Shown here piece after piece: positions 43,986 to 52,727 of a stretch of 64,000 bases of DNA. The stretch comes from JAHTBL01 sp038532735. GTDB lineage: Bacteria; Pseudomonadota; Alphaproteobacteria; Rhodobacterales; Rhodobacteraceae. The translations under genes were made by a program, and so were the position numbers. Location: contig JBCBAC010000005.1 of assembly GCA_038532735.1 (NCBI GenBank), forward strand, positions 62,001 to 126,000. The letters are read 5' to 3'. How positions within the stretch are numbered: the stretch's first letter is position 1; each line of letters opens with the position of its first letter. The notes below the pieces were generated by a model that was not told where the DNA came from, did no database searches, and worked only from the letters and a program-made list of their open reading frames with translations.

Positions 43986-44993
43986 TCAGGCGTCGCTGAC
44001 ACCAGCTTCTGCAAAGGTCGCCATTCCTGAATGGCACGCAACCGCCGCTTTGAGGATGTTGATCGCAAGCGCACCGCCCGACCCCTCGCCGAGCCGTAGC
44101 CCAAGAGACAAAAGCGGCGTCTTGCCCAATGCCTTCAAAAGCGCCTCATGGCCACCTTCGATGCTCAGGTGACCGGCAACTGTATGATCAAGCGCACCAG
44201 ATTGCGCGCGCTCAAGACAAGCAGCGGCGGCAGAGCAAATGAAACCATCCAGAATGACCGGGATACGCTCTGCCCGCGCGCGCGCTATCGCACCGGCCAT
44301 TGCGGCCAGTTCGCGACCACCAAGACATTTGAGCGCATCCAGACCGTCCTCGCATTGGTGACGCGCTACGCCTTCGGCCACAACACGTGTCTTCAGCGCG
44401 AGCCCTGCATCATCCACGCCGGTGCCGCGCCCAGTCCAGTCTGCTGCTGCACCGCCAAAAAGCGCATGGCAAATCGCTGCCGCCGAGGTGGTGTTGCCGA
44501 TCCCCATCTCGCCCACGACCAGAACGCCAGCATCGGGTGACACGGCATCCCAGCCGGTTTGCAGGGCCGCGCAAAGCTCGTCCTCGCTCATTGCGGGGCC
44601 TTGGGTGAAATCCGCGGTCGGGTAGTCCAGATCGAGCGCCTCAACACTCATCATTGCGCCGGCGACCTGGCTCAACTGGTTAATCGCAGCGCCTCCATGC
44701 TGAAAGTTCAGCACCATCTGCTCGGTGACCTCAGCCGGAAATGCCGATACGCCTTGCGCTGTCACCCCGTGATTGCCTGCAAAGACAATCACCTGCGGAT
44801 CGACCAGTTGCGGACGTCCATCACCGCGCCAGCCCGCATACCAGATTGCAAGCTCCTCCAACCGGCCCAGCGCGCCGGGGGGTTTGGTCAGCTGACCGTT
44901 CCGCTCCTCCGCTGCGGCAATCGCTGCCATGTCCGGTCCGGGTTGCGCCGCGAGCACCGCGCGGAAATCATCAGGGGTTGCAAAGCTCGTCAT
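43986..44993 (-). CDS. cobT: nicotinate-nucleotide:dimethylbenzimidazole phosphoribosyltransferase
   Basis: 335 residues. It activates the lower ligand of cobalamin by making alpha-ribazole phosphate. The motifs FAGNHGVTAQGVSAFPAEVT, VVGEMGIGNTTSAAA and the C-terminal catalytic LGEGSGGALA are all present. It is divergent from cobS with 79 bases between the starts; both act in nucleotide-loop assembly. I see no cobalamin riboswitch in the gap. Confidence 0.96.
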   Translation of the reverse strand: MTSFATPDDFRAVLAAQPGPDMAAIAAAEERNGQLTKPPGALGRLEELAIWYAGWRGDGRPQLVDPQVIVFAGNHGVTAQGVSAFPAEVTEQMVLNFQHGGAAINQLSQVAGAMMSVEALDLDYPTADFTQGPAMSEDELCAALQTGWDAVSPDAGVLVVGEMGIGNTTSAAAICHALFGGAAADWTGRGTGVDDAGLALKTRVVAEGVARHQCEDGLDALKCLGGRELAAMAGAIARARAERIPVILDGFICSAAAACLERAQSGALDHTVAGHLSIEGGHEALLKALGKTPLLSLGLRLGEGSGGALAINILKAAVACHSGMATFAEAGVSDA

Positions 44994-45072
44994 AAGGGCC
45001 TGTCCAAAACTGTGGTTCTCAGCATCACTATGTCTTAGACCCTATGCGAGAGTGTTCAGAAAGGCCCTTTTG

Positions 45073-45846
45073 ATGGCAAAATCCGACAGCGGCTTGATGT
45101 CGCTGACAGACATCCCGGCAGCCATCGGATTGCTGACCCGCCTACCCGTTCCCGTAGATGCCGAGAGAGCCACCGCCCGCGGGGCAAAGGCCGCCTGGGC
45201 GTACCCGTTGGTGGGTACGGTGCTTGCGGTTTTGGTGGGGGGGCCTGCGACCGCATTCGCTCTGGTTCTCCCCGCCGAAGTCTTGGCCGCTTTGATCCTT
45301 GTTGCGCTGATCGTGCTCACCGGGGCATTGCATGAAGACGGTCTGGCCGATAGCGCCGATGGCCTGTGGGGCGGATGGGAGCCCGTACGGCGCCTTGAAA
45401 TTATGAAAGACAGTCAGATTGGCAGCTACGGTGTGATTGCGCTGGTCTTGTCGTTGTTCCTACGCTGGCTGGGCTTGGTTGCCGTGATCGAGGCTGGGCA
45501 ACTTCTGCCCGTGCTTATCGCCATTGCAATGCTCAGCCGCGCAGGCATGGTCGCGGTAATGACGGCCCTGCCCAACGCCCGCGATGGGGGCTTGTCCAAG
45601 CGTGTCGGTCGCCCGTCATGGAAGGCAGCGTTGATCGCAGCATTTCTTGGCGTGATTGCAGCCCTTCTGGGCCTAGGACTTGGGGCCATTCCGCTGCTAC
45701 TGACAACCGCTCTCGCAGCCCTCGCTGTAGCCGCCATCGCCAAAGCCAAGATCGGCGGTCAAACAGGCGACATTCTGGGGGCGACACAGCAAATCACAGA
45801 AATCGCGGCGCTAATCGCCGTGGCCGCGATGCTGACCACAACCTAG
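45073..45846 (+). CDS. cobS: adenosylcobinamide-GDP ribazoletransferase (cobalamin synthase)
   Basis: A 257-residue integral membrane enzyme that joins adenosylcobinamide-GDP to alpha-ribazole. The N-terminal LLTRLPVPV, the acidic GALHEDGLADSADGLWGG and the KDSQIGSYGVIALVL stretch identify it. The ATG at 45073 is used; the frame is open for 48 codons upstream. Its stop overlaps the convergent membrane-protein gene by four bases (CTAG). Confidence 0.95.
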   Translation: MAKSDSGLMSLTDIPAAIGLLTRLPVPVDAERATARGAKAAWAYPLVGTVLAVLVGGPATAFALVLPAEVLAALILVALIVLTGALHEDGLADSADGLWGGWEPVRRLEIMKDSQIGSYGVIALVLSLFLRWLGLVAVIEAGQLLPVLIAIAMLSRAGMVAVMTALPNARDGGLSKRVGRPSWKAALIAAFLGVIAALLGLGLGAIPLLLTTALAALAVAAIAKAKIGGQTGDILGATQQITEIAALIAVAAMLTTT

Positions 45847-46535
45847 CCGCGTCGGACCTGAAAAAACGCCCAGATCACAACAAAAGCCGATGCGAACTCC
45901 AGCGCTTCTTCCAATTTGGTAGCTGTGCGAGACGGAACGAGATCCAGCAAGACCGCGCTGACCAAAACCAGAAAGAGCACGAAAAGCGCAAAGTGGAAGC
46001 TGTCCTCAAGAAAGGCGCGCAAAGAGTTCCGGAACCGGTACGCGAGGTAAACCATACCGCCCAGCGCCATCAAGAGCCCGCCCCCCACAAGCACCGAAAG
46101 ACCGTCACCCTTCATCAGCATGCGGAAAAGCACAATCACGATGTCATGCCCGCCATCAAACTCGCCGCCCCCCTCCATTTGAGGCATGTCGAGATCGAAA
46201 TAGCGGGCCCCAAAACTGATCTCGCTGAGAAAAAAGAGAAGCGACAATAAAGTAGAGACGAGGACCAGTCGATGGTCCAACTGCGTGAGGCGGCTTGGGC
46301 TCATCAGATGCCAAGCCCCCATAAGACTGGCGAAAAGAAAGAGGATCGCTGACGCGTTTTCGACAGGCCCATCTTCGCGGATCAAAGTCGGGCGCAAAAG
46401 AGCAGCACTAAAAGTGGCGATGAGAATAAGCGCAACGCAAATGAGCAACCCAGGAGCCCGGAACCGGCCAAAAACCGCAGCATTGAGCCAATTTCTGAGA
46501 TGTGTCGTATAACTGTTGCGTTCGTCTGTTTTCAT
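45843..46535 (-). CDS. hypothetical membrane protein
   Basis: 230 residues with about five or six hydrophobic helices and a short acidic His/Gly loop (MPQMEGGGEFDGGHD) after the third. I do not recognise a family. The ATG at 46535 is only 12 bases from a Fur-like inverted repeat at 46547-46567, so it may respond to a metal. It converges on cobS with a four-base overlap. Confidence 0.72.
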   Translation of the reverse strand: MKTDERNSYTTHLRNWLNAAVFGRFRAPGLLICVALILIATFSAALLRPTLIREDGPVENASAILFLFASLMGAWHLMSPSRLTQLDHRLVLVSTLLSLLFFLSEISFGARYFDLDMPQMEGGGEFDGGHDIVIVLFRMLMKGDGLSVLVGGGLLMALGGMVYLAYRFRNSLRAFLEDSFHFALFVLFLVLVSAVLLDLVPSRTATKLEEALEFASAFVVIWAFFQVRRG

Positions 46536-46546
46536 TCACCCACTCA

Positions 46547-46567
46547 AGTTGATAATCACTCGCAACT
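46547..46567. promoter_or_regulatory. candidate Fur-like box
   Basis: AGTTG-N11-CAACT, perfect 5-bp arms enclosing ATAATCACTCG. The core TGATAATCACTCGCA partly matches a Fur 7-1-7 box. It lies 12 bases upstream of the minus-strand hypothetical membrane gene. The rest of 46568-46825 has no gene that I can support; a small hairpin TTCAC-GTCA-GTGAA lies at 46603-46616. Confidence 0.35.
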
Positions 46568-46825
46568 ATATCGGTTTGCGGGGCCATTAGAAGTATCTAA
46601 CCTTCACGTCAGTGAATTTGGGCGGTCTCTTGCCGTTTCAGTAGAAACCGCAGGTCTGGCACAGCCAAAGGTGCAAGGGGTGACGCGTTCCCAGGCGAAA
46701 ACCTGCTGAGCCGCCCCGCGCTTTGCACGCCCTACTTGACCCTACGCTACGCCTCCCCATCTGTCAGACACCCCCCCGACAGACCGACTGTTCTTTCAGA
46801 TGAAACTTCACGAAAAGGGGCCGTT

Positions 46826-46990
46826 ATGCCACAAACCGATCACGAAACCGCTCAAGCTGCAGTGCAACGCTCGACAGCTGATCAAGTCACGACTTGGCTG
46901 AAGACACCGATCAGCATTACCGCGCCGGGCTGGGCCTTTGCGCTCGCTGCTTTTGTAGCGCTTTTGCTCTTGGGCGTCGCCCTTGATTAG
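46826..46990 (+). CDS. 54-residue single-pass membrane protein
   Basis: The start ATG at 46826 has AAGGGG five bases upstream, so translation is credible. The N-terminal half is polar and Thr/Gln-rich (TDHETAQAAVQRSTADQV); the C-terminal half is one transmembrane helix (WAFALAAFVALLLLGVAL) ending in a single Asp. I do not recognise it. Its 3' end overlaps the next gene by eight bases, which suggests a two-gene unit. Confidence 0.55.
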   Translation: MPQTDHETAQAAVQRSTADQVTTWLKTPISITAPGWAFALAAFVALLLLGVALD

Positions 46991-47309
46991 GCTCGCTTTT
47001 GCTCTGCTTTTGGCGTCGGTCACGCCTGCCCTAGCGGTTGAAACGACGCCAATCGCAGAAGCCCGCTCAGACGCGGTCGTCACCTTTGAAGGTATTGTTC
47101 AGGACATCTTGGACGACGACACGTTCTTGATGGCAGATGAAACAGGCACGATACCTGTCTATATCGGGCCCCATGCAATGCCCGTGAGCCCCAATGAACA
47201 GATCCGCGTCACAGGTCAAATTGACGACGACCTCCCTCGAGAGCTCTACGCCAACGCACTTGTGACGGCCGATGGCCAGGTCGTGACCCTCGGCGGCCGC
47301 TACGACTAA
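46983..47309 (+). CDS. small secreted OB-fold-like protein (BOF type)
   Basis: 108 residues. The signal peptide (LAFALLLASVTPALA) is followed by a domain with VTFEGIVQDILDDDTFLMADETG and IPVYIG, as in small periplasmic OB-fold (YgiW/YdeI-like) proteins. The start is a TTG at 46983 inside the preceding gene, so it may be translated by coupling. There is no strong ribosome site. Role unknown. Confidence 0.7.
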   Translation: MIRLAFALLLASVTPALAVETTPIAEARSDAVVTFEGIVQDILDDDTFLMADETGTIPVYIGPHAMPVSPNEQIRVTGQIDDDLPRELYANALVTADGQVVTLGGRYD

Positions 47310-47326
47310 GCAATTCTGCATAAGAA

Positions 47327-47353
47327 AAGCCGCCGCCCACCGGGCGACGGCTT
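47327..47353 (-). terminator. rho-independent terminator of carD
   Basis: On the minus strand AAGCCGTCGCCC pairs with GGGCGGCGGCTT (one G-T pair), followed by TTCTTAT. It ends the carD transcript about 22 bases past the stop. Confidence 0.85.
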
Positions 47354-47374
47354 GTCACTTGAAACATGTCCAAC

Positions 47375-47887
47375 TTAAGCGGCGATGCGGCTTTCCAGCA
47401 CGTCACCGATCTGCTTGGCGGCGGCAGCTTCATCGCCATTGTCGACCGCTGCAATCTCGCGCGTCAAACGCTCCAGGGCAGCTTCGTAAAGCTGACGCTC
47501 CGAATAGCTTTGCTCGCGCTGATCATCGGTGCGGTGCAAGTCGCGCACGACCTCTGCAATCGCGATCAGATCACCAGAGTTGATCTTCTGCTCATACTCC
47601 TGCGCCCGGCGGGACCACATGGCGCGTTTGACCTTCGCCTTGCCTTTCAGCGTTGTCATGGCTTTCGAGACCACGTCGGGCGAGCTGAGCGAGCGCATGC
47701 CCACTTCAGTTGCCTTGTTCGTCGGAACCCGCAACGTCATCTTGTCTTTCTCGAACGAGATCACGAATAGCTCCAGCGTCATGCCGGCCACTTCCTGCTC
47801 TTCGATCGAGACGATCTTACCAACGCCATGCGCAGGATAGACGACAAAATCGTTCGGGCTGAATTCCGATTTCTTGGCCTTACTCAT
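47375..47887 (-). CDS. carD: CarD/CdnL-family transcription factor
   Basis: 170 residues. The N-terminal RNA-polymerase-interacting Tudor-like domain reads FSPNDFVVYPAHGVGKIVSIE, and the rest is the helical CdnL C-terminus (MWSRRAQEYEQKINSGDL, with the conserved Trp). It binds the RNA polymerase beta subunit and stabilises open complexes at many promoters, and it is essential or near-essential in alphaproteobacteria. The ATG at 47887 has GAGGA seven bases upstream. Its leader holds a terminator-like hairpin and a ten-C run. Confidence 0.95.
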   Translation of the reverse strand: MSKAKKSEFSPNDFVVYPAHGVGKIVSIEEQEVAGMTLELFVISFEKDKMTLRVPTNKATEVGMRSLSSPDVVSKAMTTLKGKAKVKRAMWSRRAQEYEQKINSGDLIAIAEVVRDLHRTDDQREQSYSERQLYEAALERLTREIAAVDNGDEAAAAKQIGDVLESRIAA

Positions 47888-47910
47888 ATATAAATCCTCA
47901 TCTACGAACC

Positions 47911-47924
47911 GGAGGGGGGGGGGT
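47911..47924 (-). other. homopolymer run in carD leader
   Basis: Ten consecutive G on the plus strand (C on the transcript), about 25-35 bases before the carD start codon. It is the longest homopolymer that I noticed in the window. Confidence 0.7.
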
Positions 47925-47930
47925 GAAGCG

Positions 47931-47969
47931 TCAAAAAAGCCCGTGTGGCACGATCAGTGCCCCCGCGGG
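47931..47969 (-). terminator. terminator-like hairpin upstream of carD
   Basis: On the minus strand the inner stem GGCAC-TGATC-GTGCC is flanked by CCCG/CGGG and followed by CTTTTTTG. It lies 220 bases after fdxA and only about 45 bases before the carD ATG. It could end the fdxA transcript or attenuate carD. The region 47970-48192 otherwise shows no gene or other structure that I can support. Confidence 0.6.
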
Positions 47970-48192
47970 ATCATGGTGTCGCTCTGATGATTTTGGGCCC
48001 GATCTGCTGGCAGCGCAGACAGGACCACATCGCAATCCGGTTCTATGTGTAACAGGAACATAACACAAAAAACGGGTCTTCGAAAGCGCAGGCTGCGTTA
48101 AATGAGATAAAGCACTTCAAAAACAGCCGTTTAAAGCGCAATCCTCGCGAAAACGTCCCTACGTCACTTTAACCTAGTCTGCGCGAATCGCC

Positions 48193-48531
48193 TTATCCGC
48201 CCTCGCCCGGTGCCTCGGAGAAGTACTTCTCCAGCTTACCGGTTTCGCCGTCGCGTTCTTCAGCTTCGGGCAGCTGATCTTTCTTGGTGATGATCACCGG
48301 CCAGGCCTCGGAGTACTTGCGGTTGAACTCAACCCATTTCTCCATGTCCGGCTCTGTATCCGGGCGGATGGCATCGGCAGGACATTCCGGCTCGCAAACA
48401 CCACAGTCGATGCATTCATCAGGATGGATGACCAGCATGTTCTCGCCTTCGTAGAAACAATCCACGGGGCAAACTTCGACACAGTCTGTGTATTTGCAGG
48501 CGATGCAATTGTCGGTGACGATATAGGTCAT
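48193..48531 (-). CDS. fdxA: 7Fe-8S ferredoxin FdxA
   Basis: 112 residues. The two cluster motifs are CIACKYTDCVEVCP near the start and CIDCGVCEPECP, the pattern of the [3Fe-4S]/[4Fe-4S] FdxA type. The C-terminal extension (EKWVEFNRKYSEAWPVI) is usual for the alphaproteobacterial form. It is a soluble electron carrier. It lies upstream of carD on the same strand, an arrangement common in this group. Confidence 0.96.
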   Translation of the reverse strand: MTYIVTDNCIACKYTDCVEVCPVDCFYEGENMLVIHPDECIDCGVCEPECPADAIRPDTEPDMEKWVEFNRKYSEAWPVIITKKDQLPEAEERDGETGKLEKYFSEAPGEGG

Positions 48532-48583
48532 GGGGTGACGGGATTCCTCAAACTACGGTGTGTAGCTAATCCAGCATTTAGAA

Positions 48584-48961
48584 TCATTCAAGATGCGTAG
48601 AGCGCTTAAGATCAAGACTGCGACGATCCTTCTTTGAAGGACGTCCTTTTCCCTCAAATCGGGGGGCGGCAGGGCCGGTTTCCCGGATCTCGGTCAAATC
48701 GTGGTAAAGCTGTTGTGCCTCGGTCGCGGGGCCCCGGCGCGTGCCGAGTGCTTGGATCGTCACGACACGAATTTGACGGGCCTGCGGGAAGGTAAGCGTA
48801 TCGCCCACCCCCACGGCGCGAGACGGTTTGGAAACCGGCGTGCCATCAACGCGCACCTTGCCGGCCTGCACCAGCTTTGTGGCAAGGCTGCGGGTCTTGA
48901 AGAACCGCGCCTGCCACAGCCATTTGTCCAGTCGGATCGTCTCTCGCGGCGCGTCCGACAC
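48584..48961 (-). CDS. hslR: S4-domain RNA-binding protein (Hsp15-like)
   Basis: 125 residues. The S4 domain IRLDKWLWQARFFKTRSLATKLVQAGKVRVDG comes first, and a basic tail (KGRPSKKDRRSLDLKR) follows. Relatives (Hsp15) bind free 50S subunits carrying a nascent chain after heat shock. The GTG at 48961 touches the helicase stop codon directly (TAAGTG), so the two are translated together. Confidence 0.88.
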   Translation of the reverse strand: MSDAPRETIRLDKWLWQARFFKTRSLATKLVQAGKVRVDGTPVSKPSRAVGVGDTLTFPQARQIRVVTIQALGTRRGPATEAQQLYHDLTEIRETGPAAPRFEGKGRPSKKDRRSLDLKRSTHLE

Positions 48962-51781
48962 TTACTTGTCGTCCTTGAGCCCCATCAGAGCCGCGGCGAA
49001 CGGGTTGTCGGGATCAATCGCCTTCTCTTTCTTGGGAGGCCGCGCATTGAAGGTCTTAGCCCCTTGCGGCTTGCCCTTCGGCCCCCCGCGCGGTTTGCCC
49101 TTGCCTTTGCCACGTGGCTTGTCGCCTTGCGGACGACGTTGCCCTTGCGGCTTGCGCCCCCAGCGGAAGATGTAGAACACCTCCATCTCGACAGGATCGG
49201 TGCCAGCCTCGGCCTGCCCCATCTGAAGCTCTGGGTTATCGGGGGAGACGGTGAGCTCTTGCGGTGTGGTCTCTTCGGGTGCGTCCGCCGGGATTTCCCG
49301 CGGCGCCGGAGCAGGCGTTTCCTCGGGAGGAGAAACTGGTGCTTCTTGCGGCGTTTCCTCCGGATCGCCCATGATCGTCTCGGCAATCGCATCCGTGACA
49401 GGCTTCACCTTCTCGCGCTCGCCCTTCTCGGCGGCGTAACCCAAGCCTTCCATCAGCCCGGCAAACTGCTCAAGCGTGGTGCCAGAGATGGACAGCATAT
49501 CCGCCGTTGCCTCAAACCCGCCGCGGCTGTCACAGGCGCGCAGCAGATCGGCAAGCCTCTCTAGCATATCAATGCGGATCGCGCGCTCTCCGGCGGCGCG
49601 GTAGCCCGACATGGTGAATGCACCTTCAGGTGCGTCTTTTACAGTCGGAATGGTCACCAGACCGGGGGGCGGGCTTTCCGGAAACTCCTGCAGGCCCTTG
49701 GCCAGCGACCACAGCACCAGACGCAACCGCGTCGGCGCTGGTTTCAGTAGCAAAGGCATGAAAATCGTGAACTGACCAAACCGAATGCCATGCTTGCGCA
49801 ACGCGCCCCGCGCATCCTGATCCAGCGCCTTGACATCACCCGCCACCTGATCGCGCGGGATCACGCCCAGCGCTTCAACCATCTGGAAGGCAAAGCCGCG
49901 CGCCAACCCTGACAGAGCCTCATCCCGGCTCAGGTTCAACAAGGGCTCAAACAGCGTCGCGATCTTGCGGTCGATAAAGTGCTGCAAGCGGCGCTGCACC
50001 TTCTGGGCCACATCCGCGCCCGCTTCTTCATCCACAAAAGCCTGCACGGTCGGCTTCATCACATCGGAGCCCGCAACCAGCTTGCCCACCGCATGCTCGC
50101 CCCACATCAGGCCGCCCTGCTCGGTGTAGTCAATCTCGGTATCGGGGGCGTTGTAGAAGCGATCCGCGCGCAAGTGAAACTCGGGCGCCAACGCCTGCAC
50201 CGATGCGGCGCGCAGTGTCTTGGCTTCATCCGGCGTCGCCGAGGCATCCTGCTTAAAGCGGAAACCTTCCAGCCGTCCCACAAATTGATCTTCGACGGTC
50301 ACTTCGCCTTTGTCGTTGATGTTGGCCACAAGGCCCTCCTTCTGCTTTAATCGGCGCAACAAAACTGACGTGCGCCGATCAACAAATCGTTGCGTCAGCG
50401 CACCGTGCAAAGCGTCTGACAAGCGGTCTTCTACAGCGCGGGTTTCACCACGCCAATGATTTACGTCATCCAGCCAGTCTTTTCGCTGAGCGACATATGT
50501 CCACGTTCGGATGTAAGCCAGACGTTTCGACAAAGTGTCAATGTCACCTTGCACCCTATCTATGCGCTTGACCTGCCGCGCGAACCAATCGGCAGAGACC
50601 CGCCCATATTCATGCAAGGCGGTAAACACATGGGTCAGAAGGTTTGCATGCTCTGCATGGCTGATGCCACGAAAGTCCGGAACGCGGCAGACATCCCATA
50701 ATAACTTGACCGATTGCGGGTCTGAGGCGCGCGCTGCGACCTCGGCGTCTTCGGCCAGCGCTTTCAGCGCGATCAAGTCGTCGCTGTCGCGCACGCGGGT
50801 CAGCCAGTCGTCATTCGTCTGCTCTTCCAAAGAAGAGATTAACCGACCGACCGATCCAAATTGCAGCACCGCATTGCGCCATTGCAGCTTTCGCACAGGC
50901 GTGAAGCGATGCTCGGTGATGGCGGTGACGACCTCGTCTGGCAGTGGCCCGGCCTCTCCGGTGACGCCAAAGGTGCCGTCATTCATGTGCCGCCCCGCAC
51001 GGCCCGCGATCTGCGCCAACTCATTGGGCTGCAAGGGGCGCATCCGGCGGCCATCGAACTTGGTGGTCGAGGAAAACGCGACATGGTTGATGTCGAGGTT
51101 CAGCCCCATCCCGATCGCATCGGTGGCCACCAGATAGTCGACATCGCCGTTCTGATACATCTCCACCTGCGCATTTCGCGTGCGCGGGCTGAGCGCGCCC
51201 ATCACGACCGCCGCCCCGCCTTTCTGACGACGCAGCAGCTCTGCAATCGCATACACATTCTCGACCGAGAACCCGACAATGGCCGACCGACCTGCCATCC
51301 GGCTGATCTTTTTCGGCCCCGTATAGGTCAACTGCGAAAACCGCTCGCGCCGCACGAACTGCGCTTTCGGCACCAGCTCGGCAATCGCGGGTCGCATCGT
51401 GTCGGCCCCCAGAAACACCGTCTCGTGCAAGCCGCGGGCCCGCAAAAGACGGTCCGTAAAGATATGGCCCCGCTCGGGATCAGCACACAGCTGCACTTCA
51501 TCAATGGCCAGAAAATCGCAGCCCATGCCCTCCGGTATCGCCTCGACCGTGCAGACCCAGTATTGCGCGCGCTCCGGCACGATACGTTCTTCGCCCGTGA
51601 CCAAGGCCACAACAGACGGCCCGCGCAACGCGACGATCTTGTCGTAAACCTCGCGCGCCAGCAGGCGCAGGGGCAAGCCGATAATGCCGGTGCGATGACC
51701 CAGCATCCGCTCAATCGCATAATGCGTCTTGCCGGTATTGGTGGGACCCAAAACGGCCGTAATACGGGACGGCTCGGCCAT
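48962..51781 (-). CDS. SUV3-like DEAD/DEAH-type RNA helicase
   Basis: 939 residues. The RecA-like ATPase part has Walker A GPTNTGKT (about 12-19), DEVQ as motif II (about 94-97), and QIAGRAGR as motif VI. The middle and C-terminal regions match the bacterial SUV3/Mgps5-type helicases, and the last 150 residues are a Pro/Glu then Lys/Gly/Arg-rich low-complexity tail likely to bind RNA. I use the ATG at 51781 with AAGG eight bases upstream; a TTG one codon earlier exists. It is co-transcribed with the S4-domain gene. Confidence 0.9.
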   Translation of the reverse strand: MAEPSRITAVLGPTNTGKTHYAIERMLGHRTGIIGLPLRLLAREVYDKIVALRGPSVVALVTGEERIVPERAQYWVCTVEAIPEGMGCDFLAIDEVQLCADPERGHIFTDRLLRARGLHETVFLGADTMRPAIAELVPKAQFVRRERFSQLTYTGPKKISRMAGRSAIVGFSVENVYAIAELLRRQKGGAAVVMGALSPRTRNAQVEMYQNGDVDYLVATDAIGMGLNLDINHVAFSSTTKFDGRRMRPLQPNELAQIAGRAGRHMNDGTFGVTGEAGPLPDEVVTAITEHRFTPVRKLQWRNAVLQFGSVGRLISSLEEQTNDDWLTRVRDSDDLIALKALAEDAEVAARASDPQSVKLLWDVCRVPDFRGISHAEHANLLTHVFTALHEYGRVSADWFARQVKRIDRVQGDIDTLSKRLAYIRTWTYVAQRKDWLDDVNHWRGETRAVEDRLSDALHGALTQRFVDRRTSVLLRRLKQKEGLVANINDKGEVTVEDQFVGRLEGFRFKQDASATPDEAKTLRAASVQALAPEFHLRADRFYNAPDTEIDYTEQGGLMWGEHAVGKLVAGSDVMKPTVQAFVDEEAGADVAQKVQRRLQHFIDRKIATLFEPLLNLSRDEALSGLARGFAFQMVEALGVIPRDQVAGDVKALDQDARGALRKHGIRFGQFTIFMPLLLKPAPTRLRLVLWSLAKGLQEFPESPPPGLVTIPTVKDAPEGAFTMSGYRAAGERAIRIDMLERLADLLRACDSRGGFEATADMLSISGTTLEQFAGLMEGLGYAAEKGEREKVKPVTDAIAETIMGDPEETPQEAPVSPPEETPAPAPREIPADAPEETTPQELTVSPDNPELQMGQAEAGTDPVEMEVFYIFRWGRKPQGQRRPQGDKPRGKGKGKPRGGPKGKPQGAKTFNARPPKKEKAIDPDNPFAAALMGLKDDK

Positions 51782-51801
51782 CAAACTTGCCTTAAAAGGG
51801 G

Positions 51802-52365
51802 TCAGATATCCTGACCGCCCACCTCTTTTTCCAAACGCTCTATCGCGATGGCTACTTGGTCTTGATGGGGATGTATAGACTGCACGGTGCGGTAGGCTTC
51901 CAGCGCGTCTTCGGGATAACCTGTTTGCTCAAGAATGACGGCAAGCCCGATAATCGCCCCAAAATGATTGGGGTTTAGCGTCAAGGCCTTCGTCAGATCC
52001 TCCAACGCAAGGCCCGGCTTTTCCTTTTGAAAAAACACCGTCGCGCGCATGTTCCAGCCTTCGGCGAAATCAGGCGCGTGGTCGGTCAGCGCGGTGAAAT
52101 GCTCAATCGCGGCATCCAGATCGCCTGCCTCCAAAGCGTCGCGCCCACGTTGCAGCAGCAAATCCATCGCGGCAGAGCCTGATTTCGACCAGGCACGCGC
52201 CAATTGATCCTCGATCTGGGCGGCTTGCTCTGGCGTGGCAGTCGCCAGATCGTCCAATAACGCTTGCTCATCAGCGGCATTTGCCCCCGAGAAAGGCAAG
52301 CAAAACGAAACTGTTACGAAAAATGCCGTAACGATACGGTGGCGGTTGCGGGAGCTTGTCATCAT
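51802..52365 (-). CDS. TPR-repeat periplasmic protein
   Basis: 187 residues with a signal peptide (VTAFFVTVSFCLPFSGANA). Three tetratricopeptide repeats can be read, for example GDLDAAIEHFTALTDHAPDFAEGWNMRATVFF and LALEDLTKALTLNPNHFGAIIGLAVI. TPRs mediate protein-protein contact; partner unknown. The gene is 20 bases upstream of the helicase and may share its transcript. Confidence 0.85.
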   Translation of the reverse strand: MMTSSRNRHRIVTAFFVTVSFCLPFSGANAADEQALLDDLATATPEQAAQIEDQLARAWSKSGSAAMDLLLQRGRDALEAGDLDAAIEHFTALTDHAPDFAEGWNMRATVFFQKEKPGLALEDLTKALTLNPNHFGAIIGLAVILEQTGYPEDALEAYRTVQSIHPHQDQVAIAIERLEKEVGGQDI

Positions 52366-52439
52366 AGTAAGTTCAACTTTAGCGCAAGCCGCGGGAAATG
52401 CGACCCCGTGGCGATCACAAAACCAAAAGGACGTGGATT

Positions 52440-52727
52440 ATGAGCGATGTTGTAAATCAGGCGGTCGAGGCCCTGAACGCGAAAATGGATGGCGGCTTTG
52501 ACGGCACGGCGAAATTCGTCATTGCCGACGAGGGCAGCATCATCATCGACGAGAACGGCGCGCGCGCAGGTGATGACGACGCCGACGTGACGCTGACCGC
52601 CGACACCGAGACATTCAAAGCGATCCTTGATGGCGAACAAAACCCAACTGCCGCCTTCATGACAGGCAAGCTGTCGGTGGATGGCGATATGGGCGCTGCG
52701 ATGAAGCTCGCCTCGGTCCTCGCCTGA
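52440..52727 (+). CDS. SCP2 sterol-carrier-like protein
   Basis: 95 residues of the SCP2 fold: AVEALNAKMDGGFDGTAKFVI, then DVTLTADTETFKAILDGEQNPTAAFMTGKLSVDGDMG, the typical lipid-tunnel region. Stand-alone members bind fatty acyl or other lipid ligands in the cytoplasm. The ATG at 52440 is used; the stop overlaps the hydrolase start as TGATG, so the two are coupled. Confidence 0.9.
   Translation: MSDVVNQAVEALNAKMDGGFDGTAKFVIADEGSIIIDENGARAGDDDADVTLTADTETFKAILDGEQNPTAAFMTGKLSVDGDMGAAMKLASVLA

Noticed and set aside
44994..45072. Possible cobalamin riboswitch between cobT and cobS
   Set aside because: The gap is only 79 bases and lacks the B12-box, so there is no room for the aptamer.
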